64,000 bases of DNA from Paenibacillus wynnii (GTDB lineage: Bacteria > Bacillota > Bacilli > Paenibacillales > Paenibacillaceae), in the NCBI RefSeq assembly GCF_030812855.1, contig NZ_JAUSTK010000004.1, positions 124,001 through 188,000 of the forward strand. The letters are read 5' to 3'. The notes under the pieces are model-generated. The model was not told the DNA's origin, did no database searches, and saw nothing but the letters and a program-made list of their open reading frames with translations. A program made the translations under genes and the position numbers. Positions 16,846 to 24,216 of the stretch are shown piece after piece. Position 1 is the stretch's first letter, and each line of letters starts with the position of its first letter.

Positions 16846-18531
16846 TTAAGGTTTAGTAAAATATTCTTTCACCGTGGCATATGCCAGCTTCGGTCTGCGG
16901 TATCTGTCCACCACACCCTTGCTGTTCTGCGTTCCGGCCCGAGCCAATAGCCAGCCATTCCCTTCGGTCACGCGGCAATCGCAGAATTGCCATATGAACA
17001 TTCCGGATATTAAAGTTGAGGAAGTATAAGCCTGTAGATTACGTTCCAAGATATCACATTGGCGTTCCTCGGTTCCCTTCACCCTGCTAGGATCACGGAG
17101 ACCATAATGTCCATCGGCTCCGAACTCACTCATGATCATCGGCTTGCCTGAACCCCCTGCAGCATCTGCCCACTGCCTTGCCTGCTGCATTAGCTCACCC
17201 GGATCTTCATCACCGTACCAGAGCGGGTAAAGATTAAAGGAAACGATATCAGCAAGCTCAAAACACAACTCCCTGTCACGTTTATCCGAGGCAAAGGTAA
17301 GGGGTCTGGAAGTATCCATCCTGCGGATTTGAGAAAGTTGTGCACGGTACATCTCCTTCCCTTCCGGCACATCACTAGCACATTCGTTCAGGATCGCCCA
17401 CATAATGATGCTTGGGTGATTGAAGTGGGACTCTACCATCTCCCGGTTGCAGTCCTCACACTGCTTCTCGAATAAAGGATGGCGCATCTGCTCGATAGAG
17501 AGCCCACGGGCATGATTTTCCTCCCAAATATAAACGCCGCGTTCATCGCAAAGATCCAGGAACCGCTCATCGTTAGGATAATGGCTGGTACGCACCGAGT
17601 TGGCTCCCATATCAAGCATAAGCTCCAGATCATGCACCATTAAGGGGTAAGGGATCGCTACACCTGCCAGCGCATGATCCTCATGCCGATTAAAGCCTTT
17701 TAGAATCAGATTCTCTCCATTGATCTGAATGCGGCCATCCTTTGTAGTTATAGTACGGAATCCAACACGCTCAATCAAATCATCCACAGGTTCCGTATTT
17801 CCTTCCGAATGAAGATTAAGCTCCAGCAAATACAATTGAGGTTGCTTAGAGCTCCAAGGGATAACCCCCGGAATCGTTTGATTGACGGTGAACACTCCGG
17901 TTTCGCCCGGATTCAACGCCTTTTTCCCAAAATCCAAAGTAATCCCGCCAAGCTTACCTTTTAAGTAAAGCATTGCCTCTTCTTCGCCAATATTCCTCAC
18001 ATACGCTTTTATCTCCGCACCCCAGATGTTATTAGATAAGTTCGGCATGAATTCCATACGTTCAACAAAGGTATTCGGAATAAATTCAACGGCAACAGGC
18101 CGGATAATACCGCCATATGTATAATAGTCATTAGGAACATGAAGTGCTGAATTACTATTAAAAGAGTTGTCCACGATAACGGCAAGCTCATGTTCACCAC
18201 TCTTAACACTAGGAACCACGATATCAAAAGGGGTATAGGCATTGTAATGCTCACCCACTTTGATTCCGTTCAAATAAACTTCACCGGTATGGCTGATTCC
18301 TTTAAAGATTAGTCGAATAGCACCTTCTCTATCGACTTTCACCGTTGTACGATATGCACCTTTTCCACGATATGTAGAAAACTTAGGATGCATCTCCCAG
18401 CAACCGGGCACCGGTAAGCGGTAGCTATACATGGAAGGCAGTTCTTGTCCCGCATCTAATGGATGAAAATCCCAATCTCCTTCAAGCTCGCGTACCCGCC
18501 TTATTTTGTTGCTATCAAATAGCCGAAGCAT
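16846..18531 (-). CDS. Glycoside hydrolase family 2 (beta-glucuronidase/galactosidase type)
   Basis: A 561-residue cytoplasmic enzyme (no signal peptide) with the GH2 plan: sugar-binding jelly roll (residues 1-160, with GKGAYRTTVKV and GEVYLNGIKVGEH), an immunoglobulin-like domain (about 160-265), and a TIM barrel beginning at LKGFNRHEDHAL. The catalytic acid/base is the Glu of ILNECASD (near residue 381) and the nucleophile the Glu of MSEFGADG (near 469). Its length suits beta-glucuronidase-type members rather than 1000-residue LacZ. The frame extends upstream to 18567, but TTGGAGG lies 7 nt before the ATG at 18531, which is chosen. An inverted repeat TTAACCGA..TCGGTTAA lies in its upstream region. 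It is monocistronic, with a strong terminator. Exact sugar specificity cannot be told. Confidence 0.87.
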   Translation of the reverse strand: MLRLFDSNKIRRVRELEGDWDFHPLDAGQELPSMYSYRLPVPGCWEMHPKFSTYRGKGAYRTTVKVDREGAIRLIFKGISHTGEVYLNGIKVGEHYNAYTPFDIVVPSVKSGEHELAVIVDNSFNSNSALHVPNDYYTYGGIIRPVAVEFIPNTFVERMEFMPNLSNNIWGAEIKAYVRNIGEEEAMLYLKGKLGGITLDFGKKALNPGETGVFTVNQTIPGVIPWSSKQPQLYLLELNLHSEGNTEPVDDLIERVGFRTITTKDGRIQINGENLILKGFNRHEDHALAGVAIPYPLMVHDLELMLDMGANSVRTSHYPNDERFLDLCDERGVYIWEENHARGLSIEQMRHPLFEKQCEDCNREMVESHFNHPSIIMWAILNECASDVPEGKEMYRAQLSQIRRMDTSRPLTFASDKRDRELCFELADIVSFNLYPLWYGDEDPGELMQQARQWADAAGGSGKPMIMSEFGADGHYGLRDPSRVKGTEERQCDILERNLQAYTSSTLISGMFIWQFCDCRVTEGNGWLLARAGTQNSKGVVDRYRRPKLAYATVKEYFTKP

Positions 18532-18610
18532 AGTAAGACCTCCAAGTATATTATTGGTAGAATCCATCTATTCCCAAGTTTACTACCCATTCGTTGTATA
18601 AACCATAGAC

Positions 18611-18644
18611 TTAACCGAATCTTGTTATCAAAAAAATCGGTTAA
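18611..18644. promoter_or_regulatory. Inverted repeat upstream of the GH2 gene
   Basis: TTAACCGA (18611-18618) and TCGGTTAA (18637-18644) form perfect 8-bp arms 18 bp apart, about 80 bp upstream of the GH2 start. The layout suits an operator for a dimeric sugar-responsive regulator; no regulator gene is adjacent. Confidence 0.35.
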
Positions 18645-18673
18645 ATCTTTGCTAAGTTCATATATAATTTTAA

Positions 18674-18760
18674 AGGAAAATCGACTTATCCGATTATTCG
18701 GAAGCAGAACTGATCGAGATCGAAAACTTTATGAACTATCTGCGGTGGCGGCGAGCTTAG
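18674..18760 (+). pseudogene. Possible gene remnant, 28 codons without a start codon
   Basis: An open stretch between in-frame stops reads RKIDLSDYSEAELIEIENF then MNYLRWRRA and stops. The acidic amphipathic helix with LSxxSExELxEIxNFxxxLRW resembles the C-terminus of small helix-turn-helix regulators. AAAGGA precedes it but no ATG, GTG or TTG follows at proper distance. It is read as a possible decayed 3' end; the evidence is composition-like only. Confidence 0.25.
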
Positions 18761-18840
18761 GAGAAAAGAGAGAGAGACAAATTATTGTCATTTAATACAT
18801 AGGAGATCCACAATTCCAGAATAACCAAACTCATACACTT

Positions 18841-18882
18841 AAAAAAGAGTAGACAGCCCCTGTTACGGATACTAGTCTACTC
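18841..18882 (-). terminator. Terminator of ctc
   Basis: Minus strand: GAGTAGAC pairs with GTCTACTC across 20 nt, followed by TTTTTT. Confidence 0.85.
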
Positions 18883-18925
18883 CTTAACGTTCAATTATCC
18901 AAATGCGTGTTTAGGATTTAACTTA

Positions 18926-19531
18926 CTACTTGTCCTCACCGGAGGCGTCTGCAGCTACCGGTTCGGCAGCAGTCTCACCTTCAGCAGGCTCTTCATGAGC
19001 CGGAGTCGCAATTCTAAGAACAAGTGTGTCTTCAGGGGTCAATACTTCCCATCCTTTATGCGTAGGCAGTTCGGAAACCAACAGTTGATCACCAATATCT
19101 AATCCGCTGATATCAACATCAAAGGATGCCGTCAGATTATCAGGGAGAGTACGAATATCCAACTCATACAATTCAACTTGCTGGGTGCCTCCGTTCTTTA
19201 CACCTATAGGTTCACCGGTAAAATGGAACGCTACCTTGGTAACCAGCTCTGCCTTCATATCAATTTGTTGAAAATCAACATGAAGCAGCTGCTTTGATAA
19301 CGGCTGGCGTTGTACCTCCTGGATAACTACATTCTTGGAACCGGATCCCGGAAACTCTACTTTGAGAATCGCCCGCGGGTTCTTTCCTAATATTTCATTG
19401 ATTGTTTTTGCGTCCGCTGTAAAAGATTGGCTATCTGAACCTGCACCGTAGATAACGACTGGTACAAAGCCTTTTTTCCGTTGTGAAGTAGTTGATCCGG
19501 ATCTTTCTGTCAAACGTACTGTTGTATTCAT
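18926..19531 (-). CDS. ctc: Large-subunit ribosomal protein bL25, Ctc general-stress form
   Basis: A 201-residue protein: N-terminal L25 domain (residues 1-90, binding 5S rRNA; opening MNTTVRLTERSGSTTSQRKKGF.. and VVIYGAG) and C-terminal TL5 domain (90-180, with LDIGDQLLVSELPTHKGWEV), then an Ala/Glu-rich acidic tail. This two-domain form and length match Ctc of B. subtilis. An excellent sigma-B-type promoter lies upstream and a terminator downstream, so it is a single-gene unit probably induced by general stress, as in B. subtilis. It is not next to pth here. Confidence 0.93.
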   Translation of the reverse strand: MNTTVRLTERSGSTTSQRKKGFVPVVIYGAGSDSQSFTADAKTINEILGKNPRAILKVEFPGSGSKNVVIQEVQRQPLSKQLLHVDFQQIDMKAELVTKVAFHFTGEPIGVKNGGTQQVELYELDIRTLPDNLTASFDVDISGLDIGDQLLVSELPTHKGWEVLTPEDTLVLRIATPAHEEPAEGETAAEPVAADASGEDK

Positions 19532-19616
19532 GACAATTCCTCCTAAGTAATATTTAATTGAAATCCATATTAGCTATACATATGAATTTAAAATAAACTG
19601 ATATCTGATTATCAAA

Positions 19617-19642
19617 TTACCCCTATTTCGACCCAATTAAAC
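19617..19642 (-). promoter_or_regulatory. Sigma-B-like promoter of ctc
   Basis: On the minus strand GTTTAA (19642-19637), a 14-bp spacer, then GGGTAA (19622-19617). This matches the B. subtilis sigma-B consensus GTTTAA-N12-15-GGGWAW, and it lies about 85 bp upstream of the ctc start, in the position expected of the classic sigma-B target. Confidence 0.72.
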
Positions 19643-19746
19643 GTTAATTGAATTAACAATAAAATAGATGCCTACTTGTCTCTCCTCGCTTTTTGCAAAT
19701 CAGGGTAGTAAAATAAAGGTAATTAAAATGGCGGGAGTGATGAAAC

Positions 19747-20028
19747 ATGGTACAAATTCAAAGTGAGAAAGATCGTTTTTGGGTGGCTGGAGAAGAGAAA
19801 GATCTTGCGGAAATCACATTCAAGCACCAGCAGGATTCGGGAATTCTTGTAATAGAACATACCCGTGTCTCAGAGGAACTTCGCGGACAAGGTACCGGTG
19901 AAGAACTGGTTAAGGCTGTAGTAGACAAGGCTCGAAATGAAGGATTGAAGATTGTTCCGGTATGTTCCTATGCGGCTCATCAATTCAAGAAACATCCAGA
20001 ATACCAAGACGTGCTTAGCAGTGAATGA
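19747..20028 (+). CDS. Small GNAT-type N-acetyltransferase, YjdJ/NATD1-like
   Basis: A 93-residue minimal acetyltransferase-like domain. Core motifs are ILVIEHTRVSEELRGQGTGEELVKAV, where RGQGTG is the acetyl-CoA pyrophosphate loop, and IVPVCSYAAHQFKKHPEY, the conserved ending of the COG2388 (YjdJ / NATD1) family. GGGAGTGA precedes the ATG. Targets of this family are poorly defined. It is followed 49 bp later by a larger GNAT gene in the same direction; the two may share a transcript ending at the strong stem-loop at 20947. Confidence 0.88.
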   Translation: MVQIQSEKDRFWVAGEEKDLAEITFKHQQDSGILVIEHTRVSEELRGQGTGEELVKAVVDKARNEGLKIVPVCSYAAHQFKKHPEYQDVLSSE

Positions 20029-20077
20029 CCGTTAGTAGCATTTAATTAAATGAGATTTCAGCTTGGGAGGAAAGAGT

Positions 20078-20929
20078 TTGACAACAACCGACACTTTAAA
20101 AGATGTGGAAGAGCTGCAGCGCCGCTGCGAGCAATTCGACGGAATATCGCTAAAACTAAATTGGGACATGCTGCGTCAACCCCCGTCTTCGGAGGGTGCA
20201 GAATGGCTGGTTACTTATGAGGACGAGCTGCTGGTCGGATTTTTAGGAATGTACAGCATCAGTGGAGAGATGGAAGTATGCGGAATGGTACGTCCGGGTT
20301 ATCGCCGGAGAGGTATCTTTACCTCTCTTTGGAAGCGGGCCCGTAGTATCATCATAGGGAGTAACGTTTCAAAGCTGCTACTGAATGCCCCTGCAGCTTC
20401 TACAACAGCGAAGGCGTTCCTAAGCACTCTTCCACTCTCCTTTAATCATGCAGAATATCAAATGAAATGGGACGGGGCTTCGGCTCACTTAGCCTCATCA
20501 GAGGCCAGCTCAGCCTCAGGTGCAGTAATTCTGAGGCCTGCAGGCGATGATGAAGCTCATATACTTGTGGATCTGGACTGCGGGGGATTCAATATGACGA
20601 AGGAGGAGGCCTCCAAAGTCTACGAACTTCAGAAGCAAGAAGAATTACAGGAACATATTATTATTGAGCTGGATGGACATCCAGCCGGAAAAATGCGCCT
20701 TTGGACAGAGGATAACGAAACCTGGATTTACGGGTTTACGGTCGACAAGAAATTGCGCGGGCTCGGCATCGGACGCAGTGCTTTGTTGCAGACCATCGAG
20801 CGTGAACGCCGCAATTATAATGGAGTAAATCTTGAGGTAGCGTTGGATAATCCCAATGCCCTGAAGCTATATGAGAGCTGCGGTTTTGTCATTCTGAACA
20901 AGCAGGATTATTACCGATACATTGGCTGA
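20078..20929 (+). CDS. GNAT family N-acetyltransferase, two-domain
   Basis: A 283-residue protein with two GNAT-like halves. The N-terminal half (1-140) has MVRPGYRRRGIFTSLWKRA, an acetyl-CoA loop; the C-terminal half (150-283) has GFTVDKKLRGLGIGRSALL (canonical RGxGxG) and NPNALKLYESCGFVILNKQDYYRY, the usual GNAT end. The open frame reaches back to 20063, but that TTG lies before the GGGAGGA ribosome site; the TTG at 20078, 7 nt after it, is chosen. The acceptor substrate is unknown. Confidence 0.88.
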   Translation: MTTTDTLKDVEELQRRCEQFDGISLKLNWDMLRQPPSSEGAEWLVTYEDELLVGFLGMYSISGEMEVCGMVRPGYRRRGIFTSLWKRARSIIIGSNVSKLLLNAPAASTTAKAFLSTLPLSFNHAEYQMKWDGASAHLASSEASSASGAVILRPAGDDEAHILVDLDCGGFNMTKEEASKVYELQKQEELQEHIIIELDGHPAGKMRLWTEDNETWIYGFTVDKKLRGLGIGRSALLQTIERERRNYNGVNLEVALDNPNALKLYESCGFVILNKQDYYRYIG

Positions 20930-20946
20930 TTAGTACTTAGAATAGA

Positions 20947-20990
20947 ACACCCTTAACCCAGCGTAAAAAGCCGGAGTTAAGGGTGTTTTT
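20947..20990 (+). terminator. Terminator of the two-gene GNAT unit
   Basis: ACACCCTTAAC pairs with GTTAAGGGTGT across 18 nt, then TTTTT. Its tail touches the stop codon of the convergent minus-strand gene. Confidence 0.9.
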
Positions 20991-21768
20991 ACATCAATCC
21001 AAATCTACCATACGAATCCTCATTCTTCTCGCTTTTTCGGCCGGCGCATGTTAAAGAACAATCAGAAACTTCTTCCTGCTCTAAAAACACAGACAGTAGT
21101 CGAATATAATCTAAGGATTTAGCAAGCGGTATGGAGCTACAGTCAAAGTTGTGTCTCCGTCCATCCAGCAGAGAATAGATTTCCACCCGCTCAGGTGGCT
21201 CTCCATAGGCATAGTGGCAAAAGACATTAACCAAATGCAAAAATCCGGAAATCACTTCTTCATCTGCCGTAACCATGAACTTTTGCACATGAAGACTGCG
21301 ACCTCTGATTTGAGATTTCCAGGCTAGCTGAAATATAATAGACAGCTCAATCTTAAGCTCCGGTACGGGTACAAACCATTGTTCATACAATTTCACAGGA
21401 TTATCTTGCAAATGATTGACAGAAGCGATTCGCATCAGCTCATCGGCTATTCTTGTCTTGATATCCCAGTAATTCATTAAGGAAGAAAAGGAAGTTCCCT
21501 TGGGAGGCCATCGACGTTCCAGTAGAAACTGAATCGGTGTTTCTCGGCGAACATCCGGGTGCAGACTATAAAAATCGTTCAACGTGTGCCCCACTGCATA
21601 CTGGACCTGTTGGCGCCAACGAGGAAGTCCTGTGGCAGAAGGGCTCCTACCTGAAATATAGGTTCTATCCAGCATGATATGCTCCACCCGATAATCGTGA
21701 AGTCTTCTATACCCTTCTGTTGGCGAAGTACCATTTCGAGCCGAATAAGTATCTACGGGGCCGCCCAT
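20989..21768 (-). CDS. Conserved-looking protein of unknown function coupled to a flavodoxin
   Basis: 259 residues, no signal peptide or TM helix. I do not recognise the family. Visible features: VGHTLNDFYSLHPDVR and PIQFLLERRWPP near residues 55-90, a strand-like segment KIELSIIFQLAWKS, then LHVQKFMV, then FLHLVNVFCHYAYG with PERVEIYSLLDGRRHNFD, and a polar tail with two cysteines. The order G..hhh.hY, strands, xxK strand, a helix with a Y, then PERVExYxLxDGxxxxF recalls RecB/Cas4-like PD-(D/E)XK nuclease folds, but the catalytic acid before the K appears absent, so this is only a fold guess. Its ATG is 2 bp after the flavodoxin stop, so the two are co-translated. Confidence 0.7.
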   Translation of the reverse strand: MGGPVDTYSARNGTSPTEGYRRLHDYRVEHIMLDRTYISGRSPSATGLPRWRQQVQYAVGHTLNDFYSLHPDVRRETPIQFLLERRWPPKGTSFSSLMNYWDIKTRIADELMRIASVNHLQDNPVKLYEQWFVPVPELKIELSIIFQLAWKSQIRGRSLHVQKFMVTADEEVISGFLHLVNVFCHYAYGEPPERVEIYSLLDGRRHNFDCSSIPLAKSLDYIRLLSVFLEQEEVSDCSLTCAGRKSEKNEDSYGRFGLM

Positions 21769-21770
21769 AT

Positions 21771-22223
21771 TTATGAAACCGCTTTGCAGGCTTCAATGAA
21801 TTGACGGCCGAACTGACGGCAAGCTTCTTTTTCCGGTGCGGTTGGCCCGTATTCGATCTTTAGACTCTCTTGGAGAATGATAGCTCCGCGCTCCTTCAGC
21901 TTTTCCTCAATTCGATCTACAGCTCCGCAGTATATGTCGTATCCAGTGTCTCCGCTTCCGAAGGCTGCTGATTTAGAAGTGGATAGATCCAGCTCCTCCA
22001 GCTCCTCATAGAAATCGAGGAATTCATCCGGCAGTTCTCCGTCCCCCCAAGTATAAGCACCCAGCAGGACACCCTCGTATGATTGTATCTCAACCGCATT
22101 ACAGTCAGTGACCGATTTCAAGACAGCCTCTCCTCCTGCATCGCGTATACCTTCAACTATGAGTTCAGCAATTTCTTCCGTGTTGCCGGTCAGACTCGCA
22201 TACGCAACCAAAATCTTGGTCAT
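21771..22223 (-). CDS. Flavodoxin (FMN electron carrier)
   Basis: A 150-residue short-chain flavodoxin. The phosphate-binding loop is YASLTGNTEEIAE (residues 9-21); GAYTWGDGELPDEF gives the Trp stacking on the isoalloxazine, and GSGDTGYDIYCGAVD the second loop with its Tyr. It donates low-potential electrons in place of ferredoxin. Bacillales often make flavodoxins (YkuN/YkuP) under iron limitation via Fur, and a near-perfect Fur box lies about 300 bp upstream. Because a repeat element separates the box from the gene, control by it is not certain. First gene of a two-gene unit with the unknown 259-residue protein. Confidence 0.92.
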   Translation of the reverse strand: MTKILVAYASLTGNTEEIAELIVEGIRDAGGEAVLKSVTDCNAVEIQSYEGVLLGAYTWGDGELPDEFLDFYEELEELDLSTSKSAAFGSGDTGYDIYCGAVDRIEEKLKERGAIILQESLKIEYGPTAPEKEACRQFGRQFIEACKAVS

Positions 22224-22274
22224 ACATTTGTTCCTCCCTAAATGGATAGATAAAATTTAATCTAACCTAAGATA

Positions 22275-22465
22275 TTCTCATTTGGGTGTGGTAGTAACTA
22301 CGGTGAATGTTTGGACTTCCAGCCGCTGTTGTTTCCAGATTTCTTGATTTTTACCGCCGTCCGCGGATGAAATCCGGAAACTGCTTATGCTTCCGTTGCG
22401 AGCTTTCCTATGGAAAGCTTTTGGGCGGTCGCTGACGCTCTTCCAGTTCCAAAATTCCCCTTCGT
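22275..22465 (-). repeat. Dispersed double-hairpin element, copy A (long type)
   Basis: Same element as copies D, E and F in opposite orientation. Hairpin 1: AGCTTTCC/GGAAAGCT around a 3-nt loop (about 22401-22419). Hairpin 2: GTTTCC.GATTTC with GAAATC.GGAAAC (22331-22381) and an inner CCGC/GCGG pair. It shares flanks with the others, such as GTCCAAACATTCACC and GGGGAATTTTGGAA. Confidence 0.8.
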
Positions 22466-22525
22466 TTCTATCACCCAGAGATTATTTTTAGTTCAACCTA
22501 TATTTTTATTATCCTTATTTTATTT

Positions 22526-22544
22526 GATAATGATTATCATTGTC
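22526..22544. promoter_or_regulatory. Fur box
   Basis: GATAATGATTATCATTGTC matches the 19-bp Fur consensus GATAATGATAATCATTATC at 17 of 19 positions and is almost fully palindromic, containing the ATGATTATCAT core of the 7-1-7 Bacillus box. It is 300 bp upstream of the flavodoxin start and within 100 bp of the 3' end of the VOC gene. Confidence 0.8.
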
Positions 22545-22552
22545 AATATAAA

Positions 22553-22612
22553 GAAAAAAAGAAACGCAATGGCACCGGCTTTACCCCGGCGCTGTTGCGT
22601 TCTTTCTTTTGG
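22553..22612. terminator. Bidirectional terminator after the VOC gene
   Basis: GAAACGCAA..GC.CCGG pairs with CCGG.GC..TTGCGTTTC-like sequence around a short loop; A-run on the left and T-run on the right make it usable on both strands. On the minus strand it ends the VOC gene. Confidence 0.85.
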
Positions 22613-22625
22613 AATATGCTATTGC

Positions 22626-22997
22626 TTATTGGACATAAGAACCTTGAAGCAGCGTGATATTATTGCCGTCAGGATCATTGAAATTCATTTCTTTTCCGCC
22701 ATATTCCATAGTCACCGGAGGCTCGCATTCTAGCCCTCTGGACTTGAGCGTCTTATAGGTATCATCCAAATTACCGCAGGAGAATACTAAATTAATAGCT
22801 CCGGTAGTGAGTTTACTCCATTTGATCTCATCCCATAGGATTATGCCGGGTTGATTAACATTAAAGCTGATTTTTGCACCGTCAAAATTCCCGAATCCTT
22901 CAAAGACTAGTGGAATACCGAGTACCTCTGTGTAAAATGCTGCCAATGCAGCGGTGTCCTTACTGTAGATATTAATGCCCTCAAATGAAGAAATCAT
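22626..22997 (-). CDS. VOC (glyoxalase/bleomycin-resistance fold) family protein
   Basis: A 123-residue single-module pair of beta-alpha-beta-beta-beta units. MISSFEGINIYSKDTAALAAFY starts the fold and YGGKEMNFNDPDGNNITLLQG ends it with the conserved NDPDGN turn and a late acidic or polar metal position. The annotated frame reaches 23012, but AGGGG lies 6 nt before the ATG at 22997, which is chosen. VOC members include dioxygenases, glyoxalases and antibiotic-binding proteins; nothing here fixes the function. It is monocistronic. Confidence 0.85.
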   Translation of the reverse strand: MISSFEGINIYSKDTAALAAFYTEVLGIPLVFEGFGNFDGAKISFNVNQPGIILWDEIKWSKLTTGAINLVFSCGNLDDTYKTLKSRGLECEPPVTMEYGGKEMNFNDPDGNNITLLQGSYVQ

Positions 22998-23100
22998 AGC
23001 TCGTCCCCTCACATTTAATATTTAGTAATGACGGCAGTTATCTCTGCTAGAGACATCTTACCTTCATTTCTATCCAAAGTATTGCAAAAAAACGACATGC

Positions 23101-23979
23101 TTACCGCCCTGCATTCGTTAAGGCCTCCATAGGTGTTCTTCCGGCATACTTTTTGAAATTATTAATGAGATGGGACTGGTGACTGTACTGATAAGCAAAG
23201 ACAATATCCTGTACCCTCCCCCTTCTACCTGGGCTGTAGTACAAGTCCTGCCATACATTCTGGAAACGTACGAGATCTGCCGTTTTTTTGGGCGCAACAC
23301 CTATATACTCCTGAAACAGCCTTTCAAGCTGGCGCCGGCTAAGACCGGAAGTGCTCTCCAAATCATCAGCGGTCACGACACCCTTACGCTTAATAATCAA
23401 GTGAACAGCATTCATTAGACTATCATTGGTCCGGTGTGGCCCCTCCAAACGACGCAGCAAATAGGCTTCCGCGGCAGCGATCCGTTCTGACATTGTGCAG
23501 GCCACCGCCAGCAGATCACCCAGGTCTTTCCTGAAGGAACTGAAATAATGCTCCACATCAGTACTCACATTAAGAACATCTCTAAGATGATGATCGGCAA
23601 AAAACTGTACTGCCCAAAAGTGAAAACGGATGGCGAAGCGTGTTGTTCTGCTTTTCATATTCTCCTGCATGATTTCAAAGGGAGTATCATTAATTCCGCA
23701 AAAATAAATTTCCGGCCTGCCTACCGCTTCATCCAACTCCCAAATAATGTCCATGCAGGTATCCGGTATGATCATCTCTTTTTGAGTAGCAAAAGTTTGC
23801 GGTTCCTCCAAGGAAAAGGAAGATTCCGGTCCCCAGAAACAGCGTATATAGGGCTGCAATGCTTTACAAGGTAAGAACTCGTTGGTATGCGCAGGTTTCG
23901 CTGTTAGAGGATGATATAGCTCTGATAGATTGAACATAAGGTCCTTTCTCTGACCGTCCTCGGTGTATGTAATGTTCAT
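23101..23979 (-). CDS. AraC family transcriptional regulator with DUF6597-type N-terminus
   Basis: A 292-residue regulator. The N-terminal part (residues 30-170) has LQPYIRCFWGPESSF and PDTCMDIIWELDEAVGRPEIYFCG, typical of the DUF6597 sensor domain seen before AraC helices. The C-terminal HTH (about 190-288) includes VTADDLESTSGLSRRQLERLF and DIVFAYQYSHQSHLINNFKKYAG. The signal is unknown. It is separated from the VOC gene by about 100 bp in the same direction and could control it. Confidence 0.88.
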   Translation of the reverse strand: MNITYTEDGQRKDLMFNLSELYHPLTAKPAHTNEFLPCKALQPYIRCFWGPESSFSLEEPQTFATQKEMIIPDTCMDIIWELDEAVGRPEIYFCGINDTPFEIMQENMKSRTTRFAIRFHFWAVQFFADHHLRDVLNVSTDVEHYFSSFRKDLGDLLAVACTMSERIAAAEAYLLRRLEGPHRTNDSLMNAVHLIIKRKGVVTADDLESTSGLSRRQLERLFQEYIGVAPKKTADLVRFQNVWQDLYYSPGRRGRVQDIVFAYQYSHQSHLINNFKKYAGRTPMEALTNAGR

Positions 23980-24150
23980 ATGCTCACTTCTGATTAAGTG
24001 GCCACAAAATTAATATTGTTTATCTGAAAATCATCTGTGGTTATATCCACTTAATCATACACAATCGTTACTAGGAGTGCCAGAATAACAGCTGTAATCT
24101 TATACACATGCGTTCTATGGGATAAAATGAGAATAATCGCAGCTATTTGT

Positions 24151-24180
24151 TTGTAGCTGTAGGGCGAAATGTTGTACAAT
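24151..24180 (+). promoter_or_regulatory. Candidate sigma-A promoter of the methyltransferase gene
   Basis: TTGTAG (4/6), 18-bp spacer, TACAAT (5/6), ending 36 nt before the chosen ATG. Confidence 0.45.
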
Positions 24181-24216
24181 AAAGGCTAAATGAAATTTTG
24201 AAGGATGGATAAAAAC

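Larger units (their letters stand above)
18568..18925. other. Intergenic region between the GH2 gene and ctc
   Basis: No intact gene. It holds the GH2 promoter region with an inverted repeat, a short open plus-strand stretch that may be a gene remnant (18674-18760), and the ctc terminator. Confidence 0.5.
22224..22560. other. Intergenic region with a repeat element and a Fur box
   Basis: No gene. It contains a complete copy of the dispersed double-hairpin element (22275-22465), the Fur box (22526-22544) and, to the right, the terminator of the VOC gene. Confidence 0.7.
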
